Below, piece by piece: positions 1 to 7,123 of a stretch of 64,000 nt of DNA. The stretch comes from an uncultured Oscillibacter sp. GTDB taxonomy: Bacteria; Bacillota; Clostridia; Oscillospirales; Oscillospiraceae. Every line of letters starts with the position of its first letter. The stretch's first letter is position 1. Under the pieces are notes generated by a model that saw only the letters and a program-made list of their open reading frames with translations, did no database searches and was not told the origin of the DNA. A program made the position numbers and the translations under genes. The stretch is taken from contig UQVS01000006.1 of assembly GCA_900544615.1 (NCBI GenBank), positions 1 through 64,000 on the forward strand, in the 5' to 3' direction.

Positions 1-331
1 GGCGGGTCAGGTCCTCGCCCTCTTTGCCGACGACCTCGCCCAGCCACTTTTTGATCTTCGGGGCATTGACATTATCATTGTAGACCCATCCCTCGTTGCC
101 GGTGTTGTAGGGCGGATCGATGTAGATGCACTTGACACGCCCCTCATACCGGGGCAGCAGTGCTTTCAGGGCTTCCAGATTATCGCCCCGGATGATCATG
201 TTTTCGCTGCCGTTATCTTCACTGTGCTGTCCGTTTTCATCAAAGCTATACTTGCGCTCCAACACCCGAAACGGCACTTCCTGATGGTGATTGATGACCT
301 TGCTTTTTCCAATCCATTCAAGTGTTGGCAT
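1..331 (-). CDS. Type III restriction-modification DNA methyltransferase (Mod), N-terminal part
   Basis: This is the first 110 codons of a gene that runs off the left window edge. The translation contains the adenine methyltransferase catalytic motif DPPY followed by NTGNEGWVYND, and upstream a GDNLEALKALLP stretch, the usual layout of type III Mod (beta-class N6-adenine) proteins; that the system is type III is inferred from this N-terminal arrangement. The ATG shares its A with the TAA stop of the membrane-protein gene upstream, so the two are probably translationally coupled. It is the last visible gene of a leftward operon with a GIY-YIG nuclease and a Fic protein. The matching Res subunit, if present, lies outside the window. 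Confidence 0.85.
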   Translation of the reverse strand, partial: MPTLEWIGKSKVINHHQEVPFRVLERKYSFDENGQHSEDNGSENMIIRGDNLEALKALLPRYEGRVKCIYIDPPYNTGNEGWVYNDNVNAPKIKKWLGEVVGKEGEDLTR

Positions 332-1161
332 TACTGATTCTTCCTTTCGAAATCCAAAATATTGTCGGCGCTTTCGCCTGTTTCACTATAAATTTTTGAA
401 AAAATGCTTCCTTTCAATTGAAGTAAAGGACGATACATTTCTTGGTACGCATTTACGAGTTGGTGATTTTGTTCCGCAATTCTCTTACTTAAATCATCCA
501 GATGCAACCCGTTGGTTCTTTTGAGAACATCATAGTCAAAAGCAATTGTTTCTGCTGGAAAAGTGCCGGGATGTTCTTTTTCAATTTTAAGTGTCTCTTT
601 TACAACAGCAAGACTGGAATAGTCACGCAGAGACGAATATGCTTGGATCTCTCCGTCTGAAATTTTGTCGAATATTTCTGTAGCATTGCAGATACTATCA
701 ATCAACTTCTTGACTTTTGGATAGTCATTTACACATAAGTGTGCATTTAATTGATCCAAAGCGATTTTGCACATCATTCTATATTTTTGAAATGTAGTTA
801 TTGCTGCAACAGGGTCTTTCATTCCGGTATCCATTGTTTCGATTAGCGGATGCATCGGATTAATTTTATCGATAGCATTTGCAAAGATTGCCTCTATTTT
901 CGTCCACTTTTCATTTTCCTGCTTTAGGAAATTCTCCATTTGAATTTGCTTGCGTGTGAATCCGATTGTAACGACTACTGTAATAATAGCTACTAATGCG
1001 CCAAGCACTACGCCGTAGTAAGCAAGCATATCTGCAGGCGACCATAATGTAATATATCCGCTATTTAACTTATAACACTCATTAATAATGAGAGGTCCGA
1101 CAATGGCAAAGGCGCACACTACTATGATAGCCAATATCAAATATTTTTTTCGTTTATTCAC
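331..1161 (-). CDS. Two-helix membrane protein of unknown function in the RM operon
   Basis: The 276-residue product is not recognised. A basic N-terminus is followed by two hydrophobic segments (about residues 8-28 and 48-68), then a long hydrophilic, helix-rich cytoplasmic region with a QENEKW stretch and no catalytic motif I can name. The GTG start at 1161 is chosen because a strong GGGAGG ribosome-binding site lies just upstream. It sits between a Fic gene and a type III methyltransferase gene with a one-base overlap to the latter, so a membrane-anchored accessory role in a defence operon is possible but unproved. Confidence 0.7.
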   Translation of the reverse strand: MNKRKKYLILAIIVVCAFAIVGPLIINECYKLNSGYITLWSPADMLAYYGVVLGALVAIITVVVTIGFTRKQIQMENFLKQENEKWTKIEAIFANAIDKINPMHPLIETMDTGMKDPVAAITTFQKYRMMCKIALDQLNAHLCVNDYPKVKKLIDSICNATEIFDKISDGEIQAYSSLRDYSSLAVVKETLKIEKEHPGTFPAETIAFDYDVLKRTNGLHLDDLSKRIAEQNHQLVNAYQEMYRPLLQLKGSIFSKIYSETGESADNILDFERKNQ

Positions 1162-1191
1162 CGTTTGTCCCTCCCGGCTATCTCATATGAT

Positions 1192-1797
1192 TTACAGTTC
1201 CTCCGCCTTGAACGTGGTATATCCCTCGTAATAGTAGCTGTGGTCGATACCCTTCATATAGACCTCGCGGCTATTAACCTCGTCGGTCAGAGCCGCTTTC
1301 AGCAGCACCTTGATCTCCACATCCTTGATGGGGCTGCGCTCCATGGCCAGCAGATAATCTTCCTTATCGACTTTGCTCCAATCCACCACCTGCCCGATAC
1401 CGGCTTTCAGCATCTGGTCGAGCCACAGACGAGTGCTGCGGCCGTTGCCCTCGCGGAACGGGTGGGCAATATTCATCTCCACATACTTCTCGATGATCTC
1501 GTCAAAGGTGGACTGGGGCATCTTGTCGATGTTTCCAAGTGCCACCTCCAGATACATCAGCGGCGCAAAGCGGAAATTGCCCTTTGCCAGATTCACCGTG
1601 CGCAGTTCAGCGGCAAAGTCATAAATGTTCTCGAACAGTGCCTTATGAATGGTTTGCAGCGACGCGAATCTGCCGGGTGCCAGTTTGTCCAGAGCGCCGC
1701 TTTCAAACATCTCTACGGCTTTCTTTTTGCTGATGCGCTCCTCCTCGCGGGCAAGCTCGGCGGAGTTGGTGATACCAAGTTTATTTTCAAGTGCCAT
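1192..1797 (-). CDS. Fic domain protein (AMP-transferase family)
   Basis: The 201-residue protein carries the Fic core motif HPFREGNGRS (about residues 112-121), with the catalytic His and the phosphate-binding GNGR loop. Fic proteins usually transfer AMP from ATP to a target hydroxyl, and in mobile elements often act as toxins or in anti-phage systems. An in-frame ATG lies 18 bases upstream, but the ATG at 1797 is preferred because GGGGAGG sits six bases before it. It overlaps the upstream GIY-YIG gene by 11 bases and precedes the membrane-protein gene by 30. I do not see a clear inhibitory S/TxxxE motif, so self-inhibition or a separate antitoxin cannot be assigned. Confidence 0.88.
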   Translation of the reverse strand: MALENKLGITNSAELAREEERISKKKAVEMFESGALDKLAPGRFASLQTIHKALFENIYDFAAELRTVNLAKGNFRFAPLMYLEVALGNIDKMPQSTFDEIIEKYVEMNIAHPFREGNGRSTRLWLDQMLKAGIGQVVDWSKVDKEDYLLAMERSPIKDVEIKVLLKAALTDEVNSREVYMKGIDHSYYYEGYTTFKAEEL

Positions 1798-2653
1798 TGC
1801 GGGCCTCCCCATCATTTATGATTTGCTTTCTAAACAGCTCGTCCAAGGTTTTCCCGTCCCTGTCTTTCCATTCTATCCAGCCGTTTGTCGAGCCTCCAAG
1901 TACAAAGTTGCTTGCGCCGCTCGGTGTGTTGAAATCTAATGTAACATTCAAGATGTACTTTTCTCCAGCCTTGACAATAGATTGCTTGGACAGCAGCTCA
2001 TCTCTAAGCCGATTATAGCTCAGCAAATGCGCCGGCTTATCCATGTTGATCTCAGAACCGTCCAGCACTTCAAATTTCTCACCGTCATACATGCCGCAGG
2101 CAGCAATACCGTTCCGCGAGGTATGAAGAATGCGTTCCTCATTGATCGACCTTTTCGCATCATCCATCTTATAGCCCTGTGTGGCCATGATAAACTGGAT
2201 TTCATCGTAAACTTCTTCCACTGCTACAAGGTCATATTCATCGATTTCATACTTCGGAACAACGCTGTTTTCAACCTTGTATCGCTTGGATGCCTGCGCC
2301 TTCATAATTGCAAATTTTTCAAGGCCGCTGATCATATCCAGCGTAAATGTCTTGCTCTCAGCAAGAAACAAAATTGCTTTGTTCCAGAAATCTTTTGAAC
2401 GGTTGTGATCGTCTAAACGATTGATGCCATTCCGCGTCTGTCCAATATAGATCTGCGCAATTCTGTTGTCATCACTCTCGTTGATCAAATAGTAAATACC
2501 CGGACGAGTAATTCCGGAAATATTTTTCGCCTCTGATAGGAGTGGGCGGGGAATTACATAGGTGGTCATCGTTGAGAGATTCCGGCGAATCGAGCGAATG
2601 CCGTCCGGCTGTCCATTATGATAGATCGTTTCCAGCTTCTTACTGATTGTCAT
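1787..2653 (-). CDS. GIY-YIG nuclease with C-terminal DUF4357-like domain
   Basis: GIY occurs at about residues 52-54 and YIG at 69-71, followed by an Arg near residue 79 and a Glu near 113, the expected catalytic layout of GIY-YIG endonucleases. The C-terminal part (SGASNFVLGGSTNGW and KDGKTL-like context) resembles the DUF4357 domain often found at the end of this nuclease type. It is the first gene of the leftward operon GIY-YIG, Fic, membrane protein, methyltransferase, and has its own promoter just upstream. Exact substrate unknown; the position beside a methyltransferase suggests a DNA-defence role. Confidence 0.85.
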   Translation of the reverse strand: MTISKKLETIYHNGQPDGIRSIRRNLSTMTTYVIPRPLLSEAKNISGITRPGIYYLINESDDNRIAQIYIGQTRNGINRLDDHNRSKDFWNKAILFLAESKTFTLDMISGLEKFAIMKAQASKRYKVENSVVPKYEIDEYDLVAVEEVYDEIQFIMATQGYKMDDAKRSINEERILHTSRNGIAACGMYDGEKFEVLDGSEINMDKPAHLLSYNRLRDELLSKQSIVKAGEKYILNVTLDFNTPSGASNFVLGGSTNGWIEWKDRDGKTLDELFRKQIINDGEARNGT

Positions 2654-2694
2654 AGGTCGCTCTCCTCCGCCTATACTTATAATTTCACAAAATA

Positions 2695-2722
2695 ATTATA
2701 CCACAAAATGCCATCTCCACAA
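2695..2722 (-). promoter_or_regulatory. Probable sigma-A promoter of the GIY-YIG/Fic/mod operon
   Basis: Read leftward, a TTGTGG -35 box (2717-2722) and a perfect TATAAT -10 box (2695-2700) are 16 bases apart, about 40 bases before the GIY-YIG start. Confidence 0.6.
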
Positions 2723-2778
2723 GCAATATTTCGATGCTTGCGTCCCAGAAGCGGGAATTGATCGATATAACAAAAACG

Positions 2779-2809
2779 GGCGCGCAGCCTTGAGAAAGGA
2801 GGCTGCGCG
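2779..2809 (-). terminator. Rho-independent terminator, probably bidirectional
   Basis: An 11-bp perfect GC-rich stem (2779-2789 with 2799-2809) with a 9-base loop is followed leftward by a T5 run, which would end the mobC transcript. A CTGCTTTTTG tract on the other side could serve rightward transcripts. It lies between mobC and the GIY-YIG promoter. Confidence 0.8.
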
Positions 2810-2865
2810 CTCTGCTTTTTGTCGTTGGCCTTGTTCAGACGGCATATATCTTGGAATAAGCTATC

Positions 2866-3171
2866 TCAAAGCCACTTTGCGATCTGCCAGATCACCCGCT
2901 GTGCTGTCGTGATTGCGGCAATGTCTTCCTTCGTGGCAAAGCCGCGGGTGTTGACAACATGAGCGATTTGATTGATGTTATTTCCAATGCCGGCGAGTTG
3001 ACGCCGGATTTCGGCGTATTCAGCGAGTGGTCGGGATCGGAGGTTCATGCCAGAGATCAGCGCACGGAGGAATACTTCCATTGGGAAGCCAGAGAGCATA
3101 GCCTGCTGTTTCAAATGTTCATGCTCCTGTTCATTCAAACGGAGCGATATTTTGATTGGTCGTTTTCTCAT
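2866..3171 (-). CDS. mobC: MobC-family mobilisation (relaxosome accessory) protein
   Basis: The 101-residue protein has a basic, ribbon-helix-helix-like N-terminus (RPIKISLRLNEQEHEHLK) and the MobC hallmark LAGIGNNINQIAHVVN. MobC proteins bind oriT and help the relaxase nick DNA for conjugative transfer. The ATG at 3171 is chosen over an upstream TTG because AAAGGA lies nine bases before it. No relaxase gene follows: a terminator comes right after, so the gene is an orphan within this window. The upstream region carries tandem hairpins that may be the oriT. Confidence 0.85.
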   Translation of the reverse strand: MRKRPIKISLRLNEQEHEHLKQQAMLSGFPMEVFLRALISGMNLRSRPLAEYAEIRRQLAGIGNNINQIAHVVNTRGFATKEDIAAITTAQRVIWQIAKWL

Positions 3172-3199
3172 GATCGTTTTTCCTTTCAATTCATAAGGG

Positions 3200-3300
3200 G
3201 TTATAGGGGAATTGCTTCCCCTAACAAGCGCATTTGGACGGCCAAATGCTATGCTTGCGAAAGCAGTTTCCGTATAGCGGTTTCATTTTCGTGACAATGC
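3200..3300. other. Candidate origin of transfer (oriT) next to mobC
   Basis: Three inverted repeats occur in a row directly upstream of mobC: TAGGGGAA/TTCCCCTA (3204-3211 with 3216-3223), GCATTTGG/CCAAATGC (3230-3237 with 3242-3249), and a short TGCTT...AAGCA hairpin near 3253-3266. Consecutive hairpins beside mobC are typical of an oriT; the nick site cannot be placed by eye. The rest of the 3172-3371 gap holds the promoter of the next gene. Confidence 0.45.
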
Positions 3301-3318
3301 TGTTGTAAAATTAACTTC

Positions 3319-3347
3319 TTGATTTATTGGTGTCCAATAGGTATAAT
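3319..3347 (+). promoter_or_regulatory. Promoter with an internal operator dyad, AbrB-like/HipA-like operon
   Basis: TTGATT (3319-3324) and TATAAT (3342-3347) are 17 bases apart. The spacer contains a perfect dyad TATTGG-TGT-CCAATA (3325-3339), placed to block RNA polymerase. It is a likely autoregulatory operator for the DNA-binding partner encoded by the first gene. Confidence 0.7.
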
Positions 3348-3371
3348 AATTGTGAGAAATTTTTGAGGTGA

Positions 3372-3926
3372 ATGACCGTGCTACACGAGGAACGAACTGC
3401 AAATATTCTTATCAACAAGGCGGGTGGAAACGCCGGGCCGGATGCCAATGGCTACCGTGTGGCGCTGCCATCTGTTTGGATGAAGGCCCTGGGTATCTCT
3501 GAGGACAGCCGCACCGTAACGCTGCAATTTGATGGGGAAAGCATCACCATCCGCCGCCCTGCCGTGTCTGATTACGATGACTTTCTGGCCAATGCCCGAA
3601 GCAGTAATCACGTCATCTTGATCCTGCACTACTACGATGGGGACGAGCTCTGCACGAAGATCTGCGCTGACCAAACCACTCATCAACTTGCCATCGAAAA
3701 CGAGGTCAGTTCTCCCCTTTCCACCGCTTTCGGCGTGAACCGCAAGCCCACATGGGACGATCTGCAAACCTTCTTGAAAGACCGCTGTGTGCCGCAGGAG
3801 CGGGACGGTTTGAAATATTACCTGTCTGACTTGGGACTGGACTGCTATGACCCGCTGACGATCATCCGCAAGACCGAAGGGCGTATGGCAGAGGATTCGT
3901 GCTGGATCAAAATTGTGGAGGGCTGA
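3372..3926 (+). CDS. AbrB-like protein paired with a HipA-like kinase
   Basis: The 184-residue product has an N-terminal segment resembling a SpoVT/AbrB swapped-hairpin DNA-binding fold (GYRVALPSVWMKALGI, then RTVTLQFDGESITIRRP, about residues 22-72). The rest is unrecognised and may contact the kinase. It ends two bases before the next gene, so the pair is an operon. ATG at 3372 is only two bases from the GAGGTG site; GTG at 3378 is better spaced and may be the true start. The promoter dyad suggests it represses its own transcription as an antitoxin-type partner. The function is inferred from context. Confidence 0.65.
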   Translation: MTVLHEERTANILINKAGGNAGPDANGYRVALPSVWMKALGISEDSRTVTLQFDGESITIRRPAVSDYDDFLANARSSNHVILILHYYDGDELCTKICADQTTHQLAIENEVSSPLSTAFGVNRKPTWDDLQTFLKDRCVPQERDGLKYYLSDLGLDCYDPLTIIRKTEGRMAEDSCWIKIVEG

Positions 3927-3928
3927 AT

Positions 3929-4738
3929 ATGTCGATCAGATTGACAACGGGAAGCTGCATCGCGGAAACCTCGTCTAAGGGCAATCAGGAAAAATGGCTG
4001 GCAGATGGCCGCTGGTACAAGCTGGATCTGTTCGGCTACGAGGGACTGGCTGAAGCCGTGATCTCTGCGCTGCTGGCACAGACCAATACAGATGCGCTGG
4101 GCTTTCACTATGTGACCTACCGCATGGAGCGGATGAAAGTCCACGGACACATCCGAAACGGCTGTTCCAGTGCCAATTTTCTACGCCCAGGCGAGGCCAT
4201 CCTGACCCTTGCGGAGCTGCTGAGAAAAGGCGTTGGCCCGGACTGGCAGACCGCGGTAAACCGCCTGCCCAATCTTCAGAGCCGCCTTGCGTGGTTGGTG
4301 GAGCAGGTTGAGCGGCTGACGGGACTTGACCGCTTCGGCACCTATCTGACGCTGCTGTTCGAGGTGGATATGCTGTTCGGCAACGAGGACCGGCATCTGA
4401 ACAACATCGCTGTGCTGCGCTGCGGTGATGGCTTTGACTACTGCCCCATCTTTGACTTCGGCGCGGGTTTGCTGTCCAACACACGGGATTATTCCATGGA
4501 GATCGAACCGGCCGCATTGGTGCGGCACCTCAAGGCTCAGCCCATGAAAACGGGCTTTGTCCGACAGGTCCATGCGGCCCAAAATCTCTATGGGCCGCAG
4601 CTTCGCTGCGACTTTGCCGAAAAAGAGATCATGGCGGCCCTTTCAGAGCCGCTGGAGTTTTACGCCAAGCGGGATGTTCCTTATATCCGTGACCGTGTGA
4701 CGGCCTGCATCAAATTCCAGCGGAAAAAGTTATTCTGA
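3929..4738 (+). CDS. HipA-like/CtkA-family Ser/Thr kinase
   Basis: The 269-residue protein shows the HipA-fold kinase signatures: a Lys in YKLDLFGYEGLAE for ATP binding, a catalytic loop GNEDRHLNN and a metal-binding PIFDFGAGLLS. It lacks the N-terminal HipA extension, and its length suits the compact CtkA-like group. The ATG at 3929 follows the stop of the AbrB-like gene by two bases; an ORF-extending ATG upstream at 3899 lies inside that gene and is rejected. The 3' end overlaps the convergent small gene by nine bases. HipA kinases phosphorylate translation factors and act as toxins; the target here is unknown. Confidence 0.8.
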   Translation: MSIRLTTGSCIAETSSKGNQEKWLADGRWYKLDLFGYEGLAEAVISALLAQTNTDALGFHYVTYRMERMKVHGHIRNGCSSANFLRPGEAILTLAELLRKGVGPDWQTAVNRLPNLQSRLAWLVEQVERLTGLDRFGTYLTLLFEVDMLFGNEDRHLNNIAVLRCGDGFDYCPIFDFGAGLLSNTRDYSMEIEPAALVRHLKAQPMKTGFVRQVHAAQNLYGPQLRCDFAEKEIMAALSEPLEFYAKRDVPYIRDRVTACIKFQRKKLF

Positions 4739-4900
4739 TTTTCTGCCGTCCTCCCGCAGCCACGCGCCCCGCAGCACCATGCGGAGATACGCCGCCCGCC
4801 CGATGCCGTGGTCCTGCGCGGTGCGGGTGAGCCGCTCATATTCTGCCTGCGTCAAGCGGAGATTTACCTGCTTTTCCCGTAAGTTCTCTTTGTTCTTCAT
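4730..4900 (-). CDS. Small ribbon-helix-helix-like mobilisation or regulatory protein
   Basis: This 56-codon gene encodes a basic peptide with the pattern KQVNLRLTQAEYERLTR followed by GRAAYLRMVLRG, which resembles the RHH fold of small MobC-like or CopG-like proteins in Gram-positive mobile elements. A GGAGG site lies eight bases before the ATG. It converges on and overlaps the HipA-like gene. It lies downstream of repA in the same orientation, separated by a large inverted repeat. Function unproved. Confidence 0.65.
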   Translation of the reverse strand: MKNKENLREKQVNLRLTQAEYERLTRTAQDHGIGRAAYLRMVLRGAWLREDGRKSE

Positions 4901-4976
4901 CTGATGATCCTCCCTATTATTCTTTTTCGGCTTGGTATATATTTATCTCAGTATCGCTCTACTCAGTCTTATTAGA

Positions 4977-5014
4977 CGCTGAAAATCAGCGTTCAGGTGC
5001 GCTGATTTTCAGCG
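4977..5014. repeat. Inverted repeat made of two palindromes, downstream of repA
   Basis: CGCTGAAAATCAGCG (4977-4991) and its reverse complement (5000-5014) form a perfect 15-bp stem with an 8-base loop; each arm is itself a palindrome. It could be a transcription terminator of the repA operon, or a replication or partition site such as a parS-like element for the nearby ParB. No T-run marks it as a simple terminator. Confidence 0.6.
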
Positions 5015-5019
5015 TTCTT

Positions 5020-5063
5020 GAAATTCGAAAATCGAAAGTCAAGAAATTCGGTTTTCGAATTTC
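5020..5063. repeat. 12-bp inverted repeat overlapping the repA 3' end
   Basis: GAAATTCGAAAA (5020-5031) pairs perfectly with TTTTCGAATTTC (5052-5063). It adjoins the repeat at 4977-5014 and runs into the last codons of repA. Such paired repeats beside a rep gene may belong to the replication origin. Confidence 0.5.
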
Positions 5064-5389
5064 AGGGGGTACAGTGCAGACGGCTTCCCCAACCCCTGCC
5101 GTTTCCGGCGCAGCAGGCCAGCTTGCTCCAGTTCGGATAGCAGCTTCTCCGCCTTGTTGTGGGCGCAGCCCAAGTCCTCCATAATGTGGCTGATGCCATA
5201 GTAAACAAAGGCGCGCCCTTGCTTATCGAACCACCCGCTTTTGCGGGAAAGTCCCATTTTGTCCAGCAATAATCCGTAAAGTAATTTTGCTTCACAATTC
5301 ATGTTTTTGAATGATTCCTCCGTAAACAGCACCTTTGGAACACGGTAAAATGTAAATAGTTCTGATTCATGCTCGTAGAAATAATCCAT
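5039..5389 (-). CDS. repA: Replication initiator protein A (RepA N-terminal domain only)
   Basis: The 116-residue product (starting MDYFYEHESELFTFY) matches the RepA N-terminal initiator domain of Gram-positive plasmids and integrative elements: a winged-helix region with AKLLYGLLLDKMGLS and a second recognition segment GCAHNKAEKLLSELEQAGL. Full-size members are often more than twice as long, so this is a minimal or shortened form. The ATG at 5389 has GGAGG seven bases upstream; upstream in-frame starts lack this. It follows tnpV and parB in the same orientation, the usual plasmid-maintenance block of integrated elements. Confidence 0.82.
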   Translation of the reverse strand: MDYFYEHESELFTFYRVPKVLFTEESFKNMNCEAKLLYGLLLDKMGLSRKSGWFDKQGRAFVYYGISHIMEDLGCAHNKAEKLLSELEQAGLLRRKRQGLGKPSALYPLKFENRIS

Positions 5390-5471
5390 ATCGTTCCTCC
5401 TTGCCCGTTGGGGCATAAAAATAGCGGAGGCAGGCGATTGACCTGTCTCCGCTGTTGTTCTTTTGCTGTTT

Positions 5472-5732
5472 TTACCGCTCGCGCATGATCTCAAGCGCAG
5501 CGCTTTTGATGTTGTTCATGGCTCCTACCCACGCCATTTGGTCTCGTGCTTTCAGCTCCTCGTTTACGCCTTGTGCCTCTGCCATCTGGCGGATGATGGT
5601 TTCCAGCAGCTTGTCCTCTGTGGTGTCCGGTTCCGGCGGTAAAAGGCAGGGATAATACTGCTCGCCCCGCAGCTCGTAGTAAAGACCGTTCTCAAAAATG
5701 ACCGGCGGCAATGGCGGTAAATTCTGCTCCAT
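5472..5732 (-). CDS. TnpV-like transposon-associated protein
   Basis: The 86-residue product has a Pro-rich N-terminus, then YYELRGEQYYPCLLPPE and a C-terminus with QMAEAQGVNEELKARDQMAWVGAMNNIK. The C-terminal half closely follows the pattern of TnpV proteins of clostridial transposons (AE-GV-E-LKA-DQM-WV-MN-I). The role of TnpV is not established. An AAAGGAG site precedes the ATG. It lies between parB and repA. Confidence 0.65.
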   Translation of the reverse strand: MEQNLPPLPPVIFENGLYYELRGEQYYPCLLPPEPDTTEDKLLETIIRQMAEAQGVNEELKARDQMAWVGAMNNIKSAALEIMRER

Positions 5733-5795
5733 AATCCTCGCTCCTTTCTGCCGCTATTGTACGGAAGAAATTTGTATAGCGCCAGTATGCGAAAA

Positions 5796-6629
5796 TCATC
5801 GCGCTCCCCTGCCCTTCGCGCGGTAACGGGCCTCCAGCAGCTTGATGATCTCCCGCTCCATCTGCTGCGCAGAATAATTGCGCGGGAAATACTTCCGCAG
5901 CGACTCGGTTTTGATGCGAACCTGCTCTTTCTGATTGGGCTTTTCCTCGGTAAGAATGGCGTACAGCACCTCCGGCGTCAGCTTTGCCTCGCGGGAAAGC
6001 TGCTTCATGCGGAGTGCCTGTGACAGCGACGGTGTGGCATCCTCCCGCCCAATCAAGTCCCACAGCTCCGCCTGCTCATCGCGGGTAAGATAAGACAACT
6101 CCACGGCGGGAGAAAAGGCGATGCGGCCATCGTCCACCATCTGAAGCAGCGGCGGGACAAGGTTGGTCAGGCGGATATATCGTTTGACCACATCTTTACT
6201 AATACCGGCTTCATATCCGATTTGTTCAGTTGTCAATTTCGGTGCGAGTTGCACCGAAGTTGATTTTCCTTGATGTTTCATTGCCTCCAACTTCATCTTG
6301 TAAGCGAATGCCTTTTCGCTGGGCAGCAGGTTTTCCCTCTGAAGATTGCTGTCCACCATCAGGATCACCGCTTCGTCGTCGCTCATCTCCCGCACCAGCA
6401 CCGGCACGGTGGGCAAGCCCAATTTCTGCGCCGCCAAGCGCCGCCGATGCCCGCTGACCAGCTCGTAGCACTCCCCTTTTGGCCGGGCCAACAAGGGCGA
6501 CAGAACGCCGTGGACACGGATGCTCTCCACCAGCTCGTCCATGGCGGCATCCTCCCGCACCCGATAGGGGTGCTTTGCAAAGGGCGACAGCTTGTCCGGC
6601 GGGAGCTGTGAAATAAACTCCTTCACCAT
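5796..6629 (-). CDS. parB: ParB/RepB/Spo0J-family partition protein
   Basis: The 277-residue protein has the ParB N-terminal domain (SGHRRRLAAQKLG near residues 59-71, part of the CTP/DNA-binding fold, and NLQRENLLPSEKAFAYK) followed by the helix-turn-helix region (TTEQIGYEAGISKDVVKRYIRLTNL). It should bind a parS-like centromere and support stable inheritance of the element. The usual upstream parA is not recognisable; the reading frame that overlaps its start is truncated by the element junction near 6,820. Confidence 0.88.
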   Translation of the reverse strand: MVKEFISQLPPDKLSPFAKHPYRVREDAAMDELVESIRVHGVLSPLLARPKGECYELVSGHRRRLAAQKLGLPTVPVLVREMSDDEAVILMVDSNLQRENLLPSEKAFAYKMKLEAMKHQGKSTSVQLAPKLTTEQIGYEAGISKDVVKRYIRLTNLVPPLLQMVDDGRIAFSPAVELSYLTRDEQAELWDLIGREDATPSLSQALRMKQLSREAKLTPEVLYAILTEEKPNQKEQVRIKTESLRKYFPRNYSAQQMEREIIKLLEARYRAKGRGAR

Positions 6630-6810
6630 ACCGCCCCTCCCTCCGAAAGCGCGGCAGACACGTTCACATGGTAGTGAAGGTCGGAGCCGCGATAGTGGTA
6701 GTCCGCGTCAAAGGAATGGAGCCAACCGGCATTTTGCACATTCGCGTTTTCCCTCTCTTTTTCGGCCTGTAACCCTTGCGGCGCAAGGATTTTTCGTACT
6801 TGTGGCCCTT
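6623..6810 (-). pseudogene. C-terminal remnant of an unidentified gene upstream of parB
   Basis: A reading frame ends with HSFDADYHYRGSDLHYHVNVS and a stop that overlaps the parB start by seven bases, the spacing expected of a coupled upstream gene. Going upstream it runs into sequence antisense to the catalase fragment, so its true 5' part is missing. It does not resemble the end of ParA. Family not recognised. Confidence 0.4.
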
Positions 6811-6818
6811 GGGCTTCC

Positions 6819-7048
6819 ACGGTCGGCACAGAGGAGCTGGGGCATCTCGAAATGGTGGGAACCATTGTTCACCAGTTGACCCGAAATCTTACTGCGGACC
6901 AAATCAAAGAAGCCGGCTTTGACACCTACTTTGTGGATCACACCACCGGCGTATTTCCGCAGTTTGCTTCCGGGTATCCATGGTCTGCCGCCACCATGCA
7001 GGTCACTGGCGATACCATTGCGGATTTGACAGAAGACCTGGCAGCAGA
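6819..7048 (+). pseudogene. Manganese catalase (CotJC-like), central fragment
   Basis: The open frame encodes about 76 residues (VGTEELGHLEMVG through DLTEDLAA) that follow manganese catalase/CotJC spore-coat proteins, including the EExxH pair of metal ligands. Upstream of about 6,820 the similarity stops and the partition element begins, so about the first 50-60 residues are absent. At 7,048 the frame passes into the 14.8-kb insertion and runs on as unrelated sequence to a stop at 7127. The gene resumes in frame at 21,854. There is no frameshift or stop within the fragment. Confidence 0.85.
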
Positions 7049-7073
7049 TGCTGCGCGCACGCAGGAACAACAT
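7022..7073 (+). other. attL-like left junction of the 14.8-kb element
   Basis: Catalase sequence ends with GCAGCAGA (7041-7048), whose last two bases GA are the proposed crossover dinucleotide. The next 25 bases (7049-7073) are the right half of the reconstructed attP and match the reverse complement of 21835-21859 at 19 of 25 positions without gaps. Confidence 0.8.
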
Positions 7074-7123
7074 GGAATATGCCAGCCGCTGCACATATTA
7101 ACAGAAAAAGTGCGAGAATTTGC

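Noticed and set aside
5472..5732. Transposase or insertion sequence near the tnpV-like gene
   Set aside because: TnpV is not itself a transposase, and no DDE transposase gene or IS ends are visible in the window.
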